Shown piece by piece: positions 1-5,177 of a stretch of 5,177 nucleotides of DNA; positions within the stretch are counted from its first letter, which is position 1, and the number at the start of each line of letters is the position of its first letter. The stretch comes from Planctomycetota bacterium (GTDB lineage: Bacteria > Planctomycetota > Planctomycetia > Planctomycetales > Planctomycetaceae). The stretch covers positions 1 through 5,177 of the forward strand of contig JAEYWB010000112.1 of NCBI GenBank assembly GCA_023429275.1, in the 5' to 3' direction. The position numbers and the translations under genes were made by a program. Below the pieces are notes generated by a model. That model had not been told where the DNA came from. It saw nothing but the letters and a program-made list of their open reading frames with translations, and made no database searches.

Positions 1-119
1 CTGCCGGATGTGCTGCGTCAGCCGAAGAAGCATCGGCTTGCGGAGACAACGCTCCGACAGGCCTGCGCCTGCTCCGGTCGACGCAACGCGACTCCCCGCC
101 GCAGGAATTCCCGAATCCA
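1..119. other. Upstream region of antiporter gene, no gene called
   Basis: No gene is supported here. All three + frames are open for most of the stretch, and the frame of the antiporter is open to the window edge. It has no ATG, GTG or TTG before position 120, and the residues it would add are Pro/Ser-rich and unlike the family. A 6-bp inverted repeat, AGCCGA/TCGGCT (20-25 and 33-38, 7-nt loop), is present but has no T-run, so it is a weak hairpin only. An AGGA at 103-106 is the nearest ribosome-binding-like sequence to the GTG start, with a rather long 13-nt spacing. No convincing -35/-10 pair was seen. The promoter of the antiporter gene probably lies upstream of the window. Confidence 0.4.
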
Positions 120-2879
120 GTGCATGATCTCCCGCTCATCACCACGATCGCAGCCGCCTTCACGAGCGCCTGGATCCTTGGCCTGATCACACAGAGCCTG
201 CGCCTGTCCCCCATCGTCGGCTACCTCCTGGCCGGAGTGCTGATCGGTCCACACACGCCGGGGTTCGTCGGCGACATCAACCTGGCCCATCAGCTCGCCG
301 AGGTCGGCGTGATCCTGCTGATGTTCGGGGTCGGGCTGCACTTTCACCTGAAGGATTTGCTCGCCGTCAAAGGGGTCGCAATCCCGGGAGCACTCGGGCA
401 GAGCCTCGTCGCGACCCTCTTCGGCGTTGCGTGCTTCGTCGCCCTGGGGATGCCGGTGAAGGCGGGGCTCATCATGGGGATGGCGATGGCGGTCGCCAGT
501 ACCGTCGTCCTCATGCGGGTCCTGGCCGATGCGAACGTCCTCCATGCACCCGAAGGCCATGTCGCCGTCGGGTGGCTGCTCGTTGAAGATGTGCTGACCG
601 TGATCGTCCTCGTGATGATCCCGGTGCTTGGAACAACCGCCGTCCCCGATGGGGAAGCCGCAGCGGCCGTCGCGACGGGCGGCCCCTGGGCCGCCATCGG
701 GATTGCGCTCCTCAAGCTGTCGGCTCTCGTCGGACTGGTCATGCTGGCGGGAGCCCGCCTGGTCCCCTGGGTGCTCATGCAGGTGGCGCGGCTGCGGTCC
801 CGCGAGCTCTTCACGCTGACGATTCTCGTGTTCTCGGTTGCGGTCGCGACCGGAGCCTATTTTGCCTTCGGCGCTTCGATGGCGCTTGGGGCATTTCTGG
901 CGGGAATGGTGGTCGCCCAGTCCCCCGTGAGCCATCAGGCGGCAGCCGACGCGCTGCCGCTCCGCGATGCCTTCGCGGTGATTTTCTTCGTTTCGGTGGG
1001 GATGATCTTCGATCCGGCATTTGTGCTCCAGCAGCCGCTCATGATCCTCTCCGCCCTCGGGGTGATCCTGATCGTCAAACCGCTCGTGGCGCTCGTAATC
1101 GTGGCCGCACTCGGCTGGTCGGTCCGGACCGCCCTGACCGTTGCGATCGGCCTGGCACAGATCGGCGAATTCTCGTTCATCCTCTCCGAGGCGGCTCACA
1201 AGGCGAACCTCCTGCCGCTCTCGGGACACAACGTCCTCGTCGCCGCGGCGATCCTGTCCATCACGCTCAATCCGCTGCTGTTCCGCTGGCGGTTCGCGAT
1301 CGAATCCTGGCTCACCCGCCGGCCGCGGCTGTGGGCCCTGCTCAATGCCCGGGTCGAGCGCCGCATGCGGCAGACGAACATTGGCGCCCGCAAGCAGATC
1401 AAGGAAGGAATCACGGAGCGGCGGCTGGCGATCGTTGTCGGCTACGGTCCGGTGGGCCGCTCGGTCGTCGAGCTCCTCAAGGAGGCGGGACTCCTCACGG
1501 CGGTGATCGATCTCAACATGGACACCGTCATCGAGCTGACCCGGCAGGGACAGGTCGCCATCTTCGGCGACGCGTCCCGCGAGGCCGTTCTCGAACAGGC
1601 TGGAATCACCCGGGCGACGCACCTCATCCTGACGCTGCCGCAGGCCTCCGACAGTGCCGCCATCGTTTCGACGGCCCGGCACCTCAACCCGAGCCTTCGG
1701 ATTCTCGTCCGGGCTCGTTACCTGGGCGAACGCGACACGCTGGTCCAGGTCGGCGCAACCGGGGCGGTGTTCGAGGAGGGGGAAGCCGCGGTCGCCCTGG
1801 CGCGACTTGTCCTCGCGGACACCGGAGCAAGCCGCGAATTCGTAGAGCAGTCGGTCCGTGACCTCCGGCTGAGGCTGATCCTCGAGAACGTGTCGAACCT
1901 GCAGGGACAGGCGGTCCGGAACATCATGATCCCGTGGACTCGTGTCCGGCGCCTGCAGACCGGTGCGAGCCTCGAGGATGTCCGGCGGCAGGTCGCCGCA
2001 CAGCACTTCTCGCGCTGGCCGGTCGTGAACTCCGTGACCGGCCGCCCCGCCGGTTATCTCCTGGCAAAGGACCTGATCTCCCTGGACCCGGCCGAGTCGT
2101 CGAACTGGACGAGCCTGGTGCGTCCGCTCGCGACGGTCCATCTCGACGACGACATCGAGACCGTTCTGCAGAAGATGCAGCACGAGCGAAGCACCGTGTA
2201 TCTCGTAGACGACGGCGTCAGCCCGGTGGGCCTGATTACGATCGAAGACATTCTCGAGCAGGTTGTCGGTCGGATCGAAGACGAGTATCCGCATCACACC
2301 GATCTGCTGCTGCGGGATACATTGTCGCTCCAGCAGATCGCGCTCGACCTCGATGCGACGACCCCGGCGGCGGCTATTGCCACGCTCGCTGCGCGGATTC
2401 CGCCGGATCGACTGCCGAAGGATGTCGACGTCACGGCGCTCGCCATTGCCCGGGAGCAGGAGTTTTCGACCGACGTCGGCCTCGGCGTTGCGATTCCCCA
2501 CGCCCGCTGCCCGCACCTCAATGCACCACTGCTGATCTTCGGCCGCACTCGCGAGGCGGGGATCCGCTTCAGCCCGCAGTCGACCGAGCCGGTGCGGCTG
2601 GTCTTCCTGCTCGTCACGCCGCTGGAGCAGCCGGAGGTGCAGGTGGTGCTCCTGGGAAAACTGGCGAGCCTGGCCGGAAGTCCGGACGTGAGGCGTCAGC
2701 TGCTGGCCGCTGAGTCTGAAGAGGAAGTCCTGCAGATCGCGGCCGCGACAGATCCGACCATGGGAGCTGCGCTGACGGGCGAGGTGCATCACGATAACGG
2801 CGCACCGGCCCCCCCGGGACCGGCTCACGCGGTCTCTTCACCTGGTCGCGACGAGGCCAAAAAAGAAACGCGGCCCTGA
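120..2879 (+). CDS. ybaL: YbaL/KefB-type cation:proton antiporter with RCK, CBS-pair and PTS EIIA domains
   Basis: An inner-membrane monovalent cation (probably K+)/H+ antiporter of the CPA2 family. Residues 1-560 follow the E. coli YbaL pattern closely, including PLITTI (5-10), SPIVGYLLAG (30-39), GVILLMFGVGLHF (63-75), VEDVL (155-159), LPLRDAFAV (279-287), FFVSVGM (289-295) and AQIGEFSFIL (346-355). About 12-13 hydrophobic segments span residues 5-390. Asp157, Lys320 and Glu350 sit where the family keeps charged residues. An RCK_N/TrkA-N Rossmann domain follows (about 436-550: GYGPVG at 441-446, VID at 463-465, GDAS at 483-486). No RCK_C domain is visible. Instead there is a CorC/TlyC-style CBS pair (about 599-718, ending GLITIEDILEQVVGRIEDEYP-like) and then a PTS EIIA type 2/PtsN-like domain (about 726-875) with the phospho-acceptor motif VAIPHAR, His794. 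The last 40 residues are Pro/Ala-rich and probably disordered. The GTG start is chosen because the N-terminus then aligns with YbaL and no usable start lies upstream. At 919 residues it is much longer than the roughly 560-residue E. coli protein because of the CBS and EIIA modules. The substrate ion is inferred from family only; the symbol applies to the N-terminal 560 residues. Confidence 0.96.
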   Translation: MHDLPLITTIAAAFTSAWILGLITQSLRLSPIVGYLLAGVLIGPHTPGFVGDINLAHQLAEVGVILLMFGVGLHFHLKDLLAVKGVAIPGALGQSLVATLFGVACFVALGMPVKAGLIMGMAMAVASTVVLMRVLADANVLHAPEGHVAVGWLLVEDVLTVIVLVMIPVLGTTAVPDGEAAAAVATGGPWAAIGIALLKLSALVGLVMLAGARLVPWVLMQVARLRSRELFTLTILVFSVAVATGAYFAFGASMALGAFLAGMVVAQSPVSHQAAADALPLRDAFAVIFFVSVGMIFDPAFVLQQPLMILSALGVILIVKPLVALVIVAALGWSVRTALTVAIGLAQIGEFSFILSEAAHKANLLPLSGHNVLVAAAILSITLNPLLFRWRFAIESWLTRRPRLWALLNARVERRMRQTNIGARKQIKEGITERRLAIVVGYGPVGRSVVELLKEAGLLTAVIDLNMDTVIELTRQGQVAIFGDASREAVLEQAGITRATHLILTLPQASDSAAIVSTARHLNPSLRILVRARYLGERDTLVQVGATGAVFEEGEAAVALARLVLADTGASREFVEQSVRDLRLRLILENVSNLQGQAVRNIMIPWTRVRRLQTGASLEDVRRQVAAQHFSRWPVVNSVTGRPAGYLLAKDLISLDPAESSNWTSLVRPLATVHLDDDIETVLQKMQHERSTVYLVDDGVSPVGLITIEDILEQVVGRIEDEYPHHTDLLLRDTLSLQQIALDLDATTPAAAIATLAARIPPDRLPKDVDVTALAIAREQEFSTDVGLGVAIPHARCPHLNAPLLIFGRTREAGIRFSPQSTEPVRLVFLLVTPLEQPEVQVVLLGKLASLAGSPDVRRQLLAAESEEEVLQIAAATDPTMGAALTGEVHHDNGAPAPPGPAHAVSSPGRDEAKKETRP

Positions 2880-2889
2880 GGCCGCGTTT
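2859..2889 (-). terminator. Rho-independent terminator of the exported-protein gene, inside the antiporter 3' end
   Basis: A perfect 10-bp inverted repeat, AAACGCGGCC (2866-2875) and GGCCGCGTTT (2880-2889), encloses a 4-nt loop. On the - strand it is followed by C and six T (2864-2859), the standard intrinsic terminator form, and begins 27 nt after the stop of the - strand gene. It also covers the last codons of the + strand antiporter gene, whose TGA (2877-2879) lies in the loop. On the + strand only TTT, itself part of the stem, follows the hairpin, so termination in that direction should be weaker though possible. Confidence 0.85.
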
Positions 2890-2916
2890 GCGGGACTGGA
2901 TCGCTTTCGTTCCTGC

Positions 2917-4167
2917 TCACTCCGCCGGGGGAGCCGGCGGGGGCATTTCCATCGTGCGGTAATCCCGGAGATCCGGCGCCCAGGCCTGCTGGAGGTCGGG
3001 CTTGTTGATCTCCTCGTACAGGAAGACGTGGACGATTTCGAGGTCGCCGCTCGGCCCGATGAACTTCGTCGCCTTGGTCAGGTGCGTCTGCGGGTCGATG
3101 ATCACCAGGATCTCTGCGAGCTGGTGCTTCGTCGCCACATCGGCGGGGAGACAGCGGAGAACAATCTGCTGGTCGTCATTGCGAACGATCGTGATCTGGA
3201 ACCGCTGCAGGAGGTCCTTGGAATTGACGGCGACGACGCAGGGAAGAGCGGCCTGCGGCTCGGTGAGCTGCGCCCAGACGTTGTCCCAGGATCCGACGAC
3301 AGGCTGAATGCCGGCGTCCCGCTTCGGAAGATTGAGCTGCTGCATCGTCCGGTGGGCGTCGTCGGCGATCGTCACCGTCGCCCCGTCCCACAAGAGCGAC
3401 TGCGGCGAATCGGTCCGAAGGGTGAATCGCTGGCCATCGGAGCCGAGAACGCGGCTTTCGGTGCCGACCGGAATGGGGGCCGGATGGATGCGGTACATCC
3501 CGGTGTTCGGGGCGACGTAGACGAACTTGCCAATCGCACGCGTTTCGAGATGAAACGCGCGGTCGTAGCGGTACCGTTCGAAGGAGAGCTTGACGTTCCG
3601 GATCGTACCGGTGCTTCGCGCCCAGGCGTCGAGGATCCGTTCGACATCCTCTCCGCTGGTCTGTGTCCCGTCGGCGGCAACGGAGTGTTCGACCCCTGAG
3701 ACGAGCCGGATGGCGTTCGTTCCACTCGCGCCGGCAGCGGCAGTCGACGTCGCACCGCGGCGATCGAGGAAGCGGAGGCTGTCGATCTCGCCGGTCTTGC
3801 GCGAGACCGTCAGTTCGATCCGGCCGAGGAACATCCGTTCGACGCTGTCCCGGGGGGTGGCGACGAGCGAGACCGCTTCGTCATTCCCCGAGGCGACCTT
3901 CCAGGCGAAGCGATGTTCGAGCGATTCGCGGAACACCGGTCCGAGCAGGTCCATCGCGACCGGCAGATCGGTCAGGCCGCATTCACCGACCACCTTGCGG
4001 CGGGCGGCCAGCATCGAGGGACGCCACGACGTCGCCGACGTCTCCTCGAGTACTCCGAGGATTTCGTGGGGCGGAACGTCGAGCTCGGCATGAGAGCCGA
4101 CAGCGAATCCGAGGAAAGCAAGTGCGGTGAAAGAGCTCAAAACCGCCAATCTGGCGCGACCGTCCAT
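2917..4167 (-). CDS. Exported LolA-like/TIGR03009-type protein, two-lobed
   Basis: A secreted protein of 416 residues. The N-terminus is a classic Sec signal peptide: Arg-containing n-region, hydrophobic core about 7-22, and probable cleavage after SHA (25-27). There is no lipobox Cys, so it should be soluble in the periplasm or outside. Residues about 172-405 resemble the planctomycete family TIGR03009, related to the LolA/LolB lipoprotein-carrier fold: a VERILDAW start, alternating strands such as GKFVYVAPNTGMYRI, then WDNVWAQ, an LLQRF segment and IDPQTHLTKATKF. The N-terminal part (about 66-140) looks like a second, shortened copy of the C-terminal strands of that fold; residues 83-139 align without gaps to 319-375. 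The protein ends in a Pro-rich tail (PPPAPPAE). The ATG has a good Shine-Dalgarno, GGGAG, 7 nt upstream. The gene is preceded by a promoter-like pair and a strong leader hairpin and ends in an intrinsic terminator, so it is probably transcribed alone. Ligand and role are unknown; lipid or lipoprotein binding is only a fold-based guess. Confidence 0.9.
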   Translation of the reverse strand: MDGRARLAVLSSFTALAFLGFAVGSHAELDVPPHEILGVLEETSATSWRPSMLAARRKVVGECGLTDLPVAMDLLGPVFRESLEHRFAWKVASGNDEAVSLVATPRDSVERMFLGRIELTVSRKTGEIDSLRFLDRRGATSTAAAGASGTNAIRLVSGVEHSVAADGTQTSGEDVERILDAWARSTGTIRNVKLSFERYRYDRAFHLETRAIGKFVYVAPNTGMYRIHPAPIPVGTESRVLGSDGQRFTLRTDSPQSLLWDGATVTIADDAHRTMQQLNLPKRDAGIQPVVGSWDNVWAQLTEPQAALPCVVAVNSKDLLQRFQITIVRNDDQQIVLRCLPADVATKHQLAEILVIIDPQTHLTKATKFIGPSGDLEIVHVFLYEEINKPDLQQAWAPDLRDYRTMEMPPPAPPAE

Positions 4168-4174
4168 GGCACGA

Positions 4175-4179
4175 CTCCC
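4175..4179 (-). promoter_or_regulatory. Shine-Dalgarno GGGAG of the exported-protein gene
   Basis: Read on the - strand, GGGAG ends 7 nt before the ATG at 4167. The spacing and sequence are near ideal and fix the start codon. A 4-bp mini-hairpin (GGCT/AGCC, 4180-4190) abuts it on the 5' side. Confidence 0.7.
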
Positions 4180-4190
4180 GGCTGGTAGCC

Positions 4191-4227
4191 GATCGTCCGG
4201 CGACGCGCAGCGTCGTGACCGGACATC
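4191..4227 (-). promoter_or_regulatory. Strong bulged hairpin in the 5' leader of the exported-protein gene
   Basis: Three consecutive complementary blocks fold into one stem. GAT (4191-4193) pairs with ATC (4225-4227), GTCCGG (4195-4200) with CCGGAC (4219-4224), and CGACGC (4201-4206) with GCGTCG (4210-4215). The loop is GCA, and the bulges are C4194 and TGA 4216-4218. This gives 15 Watson-Crick pairs. It lies between the predicted promoter (4250-4279) and the Shine-Dalgarno, so it would be in the mRNA leader. No T-run follows on either strand, so it is not a normal intrinsic terminator. It could stabilise the transcript, modulate translation, or be an operator-like dyad in DNA; the sequence does not decide. 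Confidence 0.55.
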
Positions 4228-4249
4228 TGTTCATTCCGTTGAGACACTG

Positions 4250-4279
4250 ATTCTAGTAGCACGTGTCCGATGATGTGAA
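4250..4279 (-). promoter_or_regulatory. Sigma70-like promoter for the exported-protein gene
   Basis: On the - strand, TTCACA (4279-4274; five of six match TTGACA) and TAGAAT (4255-4250; five of six match TATAAT) are separated by 18 nt. Transcription would start near 4243, giving a leader of about 75 nt that contains the 15-bp hairpin. The stretch is more A/T-rich than the coding sequence around it. Sigma factor preference in planctomycetes is not identical to E. coli, so this is a prediction from the consensus only. Confidence 0.45.
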
Positions 4280-4286
4280 GATGAGT

Positions 4287-4316
4287 TGGAGGGGGCGAAA
4301 GGCCGCAAAACCTCCA
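4287..4316 (+). other. Small hairpin in the divergent intergenic region
   Basis: GGAGG with one preceding T (4287-4292) pairs with CCTCCA (4311-4316). Inside it GGC (4294-4296) can pair with GCC (4302-4304) around a GAAAG loop. The loop strand carries GCAAAACC. Some elements (GAAA loop, GCAAA-CC) recall pieces of c-di-GMP-I riboswitches, but the first half of that motif is absent, so no riboswitch is called. It could be a leader element of the + strand gene or chance. Confidence 0.2.
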
Positions 4317-4478
4317 TGTTCTCGATTCGTCCAAAGACCTATGATGAATTCAGGCGGATTCCCGGCGTGCCGCCCAAATTCCGACAGGCCGGCGGCAATT
4401 GCCAGACAAAGCGTTTCTCCGGCTCTTTGAAAGAGTTCGGCAGGTGCGGCAGTCTCACCCCGACCGGCACAGCTTTCC

Positions 4479-4970
4479 ATGTCCGTCCGACCTTTCCTGA
4501 CGAGTGAGCTCTCGCGGCTGAACGGCCTTCAGGGGGGGCTCGAGACCGTCCGGGTTGCCGGTCCAGGAGGGGAAAGCCTCGAAATCGACCTGGTCGCCGT
4601 CGACTCGATGAGCTGTGCCTTCAACGAGTTACGGCTTGAGATCCCCCGTCTGAGGACCGGCGGATTTCCCGCGCTCGAAAAGTGGGCCAAGGCTCTCAGC
4701 GGGCGGGTGACGTACCTTCTCGAAAACCTCGCCCCCCTGGAATTCGACCCCGCTCTCGGGCAGGTGATGCTCCGGTCGGTCAAGCCGGACCAGTTGCCCG
4801 ATGGGAGCCAGTACTACGAGATCATCCTCTCCAGTTCGGGACAGGGCTGCTTTTCGCTGAAGCGGTACCGGACAGTGAAAGGGGTTCCCGGGCGGGACGC
4901 AGTTTCGATCCAGACGACCCACGAAGTCCTGCTGAAACTCAGCGATGATCTGCTCGCGACGGCGCCGTAA
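4479..4970 (+). CDS. Conserved hypothetical protein, 163 residues, planctomycete-type
   Basis: Function is not recognised. It is a soluble acidic/neutral protein without a signal peptide or membrane segment. A first beta-rich part (about 20-58: LETVRVAG, LEIDLVAVDSMS, FNELRLEIP) is followed by a helix (65-82, including LEKWAKALSGRVTYLLE). A second beta-rich part follows (88-133: PLEFDPALGQVMLRS, YYEIILSS, CFSLKRYRT), and the C-terminus is an amphipathic helix (146-160, HEVLLKLSDDLLA). I recall similar short hypotheticals in planctomycete genomes, but this is from memory, not a search. The ATG is the only usable start: no ATG, GTG or TTG lies between it and the in-frame TGA at 4428-4430. No Shine-Dalgarno is evident, so initiation may be leaderless or use unstructured leader. 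Codon use is strongly G/C-ending like its neighbours. It stands alone, diverging from the exported-protein gene. Confidence 0.85.
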   Translation: MSVRPFLTSELSRLNGLQGGLETVRVAGPGGESLEIDLVAVDSMSCAFNELRLEIPRLRTGGFPALEKWAKALSGRVTYLLENLAPLEFDPALGQVMLRSVKPDQLPDGSQYYEIILSSSGQGCFSLKRYRTVKGVPGRDAVSIQTTHEVLLKLSDDLLATAP

Positions 4971-4980
4971 GGCCACTTTT

Positions 4981-5012
4981 CGCTCTGCGGAAAGACGTTC
5001 TTTCGCGGAGTG
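4981..5012. terminator. Hairpin between convergent genes, possible two-way terminator
   Basis: CGCTCTGC (4981-4988) pairs with GCGGAGTG (5005-5012), including two G-T pairs. GAAAGA (4990-4995) pairs with TCTTTC (4999-5004), with G4989 bulged and a CGT loop. The stem has 14 pairs. It starts 10 nt after the TAA of the + strand gene and ends 15 nt before the stop of the presumed - strand gene. No T-run follows on either strand (TTTT precedes it on the +), so it lacks the classical U-tail and may act only as an RNA 3'-end stabiliser or Rho-assisted stop. Confidence 0.45.
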
Positions 5013-5027
5013 AAGGGCAACAGACCG

Positions 5028-5177
5028 CTACACATCCTCGACCGGTGCAACCGGTACGTCGGGCGGCAGAAGCGGAGCGGCCCGTTTTGTGATCTGCACT
5101 TCCTGGACGAGATTCCGCCGGACTTTCCGGACGAGAAGCGTGAGAGTGTCGCGTTCGAGAATCTCTCCGCCGTCGGC
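5028..5177 (-). CDS. C-terminal end of a probable CorC/HlyC-type (CNNM-like) protein, partial
   Basis: The 3' end of a gene entering from the right edge: 49 codons then TAG (5030-5028). The residues DGGEILERDTL, then TLLVRKVRRN and LVQEVQITK, follow the pattern of the CorC_HlyC transporter-associated domain (GE-hydrophobic-x-x-x-x-L-x-hydrophobic-x-V, then R-x-x-hydrophobic-x-x-V-x-I) that ends CorC/TlyC family proteins after their CBS pair. A Pro-rich tail follows (PLLPPDVPVAPVEDV). Members are membrane-associated and linked to divalent cation efflux or tolerance; that role is inferred. Caution: the opposite + strand frame, in the same register, is also open from 4971 to 5177 and has a more typical G/C codon-position profile (by my count about 67, 40 and 83 percent at positions 1-3). 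Strand assignment therefore rests on the protein pattern and must be confirmed with sequence to the right. Confidence 0.5.
   Translation of the reverse strand, partial: ADGGEILERDTLTLLVRKVRRNLVQEVQITKRAAPLLPPDVPVAPVEDV

Larger units (their letters stand above)
4168..4478. other. Divergent intergenic region, 311 bp
   Basis: The region separates two divergently transcribed genes. The left part holds the leader, hairpin and promoter of the - strand gene, listed separately. The right part should hold the promoter of the + strand gene, but no good pair was found. TATGAT (4340-4345) is a fair -10 with no recognisable -35. TTGCCA (4399-4404) and TTGAAA (4427-4432) are fair -35 boxes with no fair -10. 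A small CTCTT/AAGAG hairpin (4423-4435, TGA loop) lies about 45 nt before the + strand ATG. Short open frames cross the region on both strands, but none shows a start signal or recognisable protein pattern. Confidence 0.5.

Noticed and set aside
1..33. Possible start of a divergent - strand gene at the left edge (ATG at 33-31)
   Set aside because: Only 11 codons are visible, there is no Shine-Dalgarno, and nothing distinguishes it from chance.
2..127. Possible 3' end of an upstream + strand gene overlapping the antiporter start (stop TGA at 125-127)
   Set aside because: The overlap with the GTG start would be typical of an operon, but the codon use is poor (several AGA, CGA, CAA, GCA) and the translation has no recognisable pattern; only about 40 codons are visible.
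18..2828. A 936-codon open frame antisense to the whole antiporter gene
   Set aside because: It is in register with the antiporter codons, so its stops would need TTA, CTA or TCA codons in the sense gene, which are rare in GC-rich genomes. Its translation is Arg/Asp/Glu/His-rich and unlike any family, whereas the sense strand matches YbaL motif by motif.
3028..3699. 223-codon + strand frame antisense to the exported-protein gene
   Set aside because: It is a shadow of the - strand gene, which has a signal peptide, Shine-Dalgarno, promoter and terminator; the antisense translation is charge-rich with no motif.
4287..4360. c-di-GMP-I riboswitch
   Set aside because: Only scattered resemblance (GAAA, GCAAA-CC). 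The paired first strand, the P1 closing stem and the third helix could not be placed.
4253..4480. 75-codon - strand frame in the divergent intergenic region
   Set aside because: It starts across the ATG of the + strand gene, overlaps the predicted promoter, has no ribosome site and no recognisable protein pattern.
4286..4507. 73-codon + strand frame overlapping the start of the 163-residue gene
   Set aside because: It is out of frame with the supported gene, has mixed codon use, and lies over the hairpin and A/T-richer leader; no family pattern was seen.

Overview
The window is GC-rich, about 5.2 kb, and looks like a chromosomal stretch of a planctomycete. This rests on two protein families that I associate with Planctomycetes: a secreted LolA-like/TIGR03009-type protein and a small conserved hypothetical with a 'LEKWAKALSGRVTYLLE' type core. 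The strong G/C preference at third codon positions fits. No mobile element, CRISPR array, tRNA or rRNA was seen.

Layout. Positions 1-119 carry no gene I can defend. A large + strand gene (120-2879) encodes a YbaL/KefB-type cation:proton antiporter. Its C-terminus carries a nucleotide-binding RCK domain, then a CorC-type CBS pair, then a PTS EIIA domain. It converges on a - strand gene (2917-4167) for an exported two-lobed protein. The Rho-independent terminator of that gene (2859-2889) lies inside the last codons of the antiporter gene. A 311-bp divergent intergenic region (4168-4478) follows. It holds a good sigma70-like promoter and a 15-bp bulged hairpin, both in the orientation of the exported-protein gene, plus a second weaker hairpin. 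A + strand gene (4479-4970) encodes a 163-residue protein of unknown function. It converges, across a 14-bp hairpin, on what is probably the 3' end of another - strand gene (5028-5177), whose tail resembles the CorC_HlyC transporter-associated domain.

How the genes work together. The genes alternate in strand and no operon is visible, so there is no basis for calling this one pathway. The most informative object is the antiporter. One polypeptide joins an ion-transport domain to three potential sensory inputs: dinucleotide at RCK, adenosine ligand or Mg at CBS, and phosphotransfer at EIIA. This suggests ion homeostasis coupled to energy or PTS state. The exported protein would act in the periplasm or envelope, with an unknown ligand. 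I did not find a clearly new multi-gene system here. The points most worth a second look are the antiporter architecture, the terminator embedded in a coding end, the internal duplication of the exported protein and its structured 5' leader.
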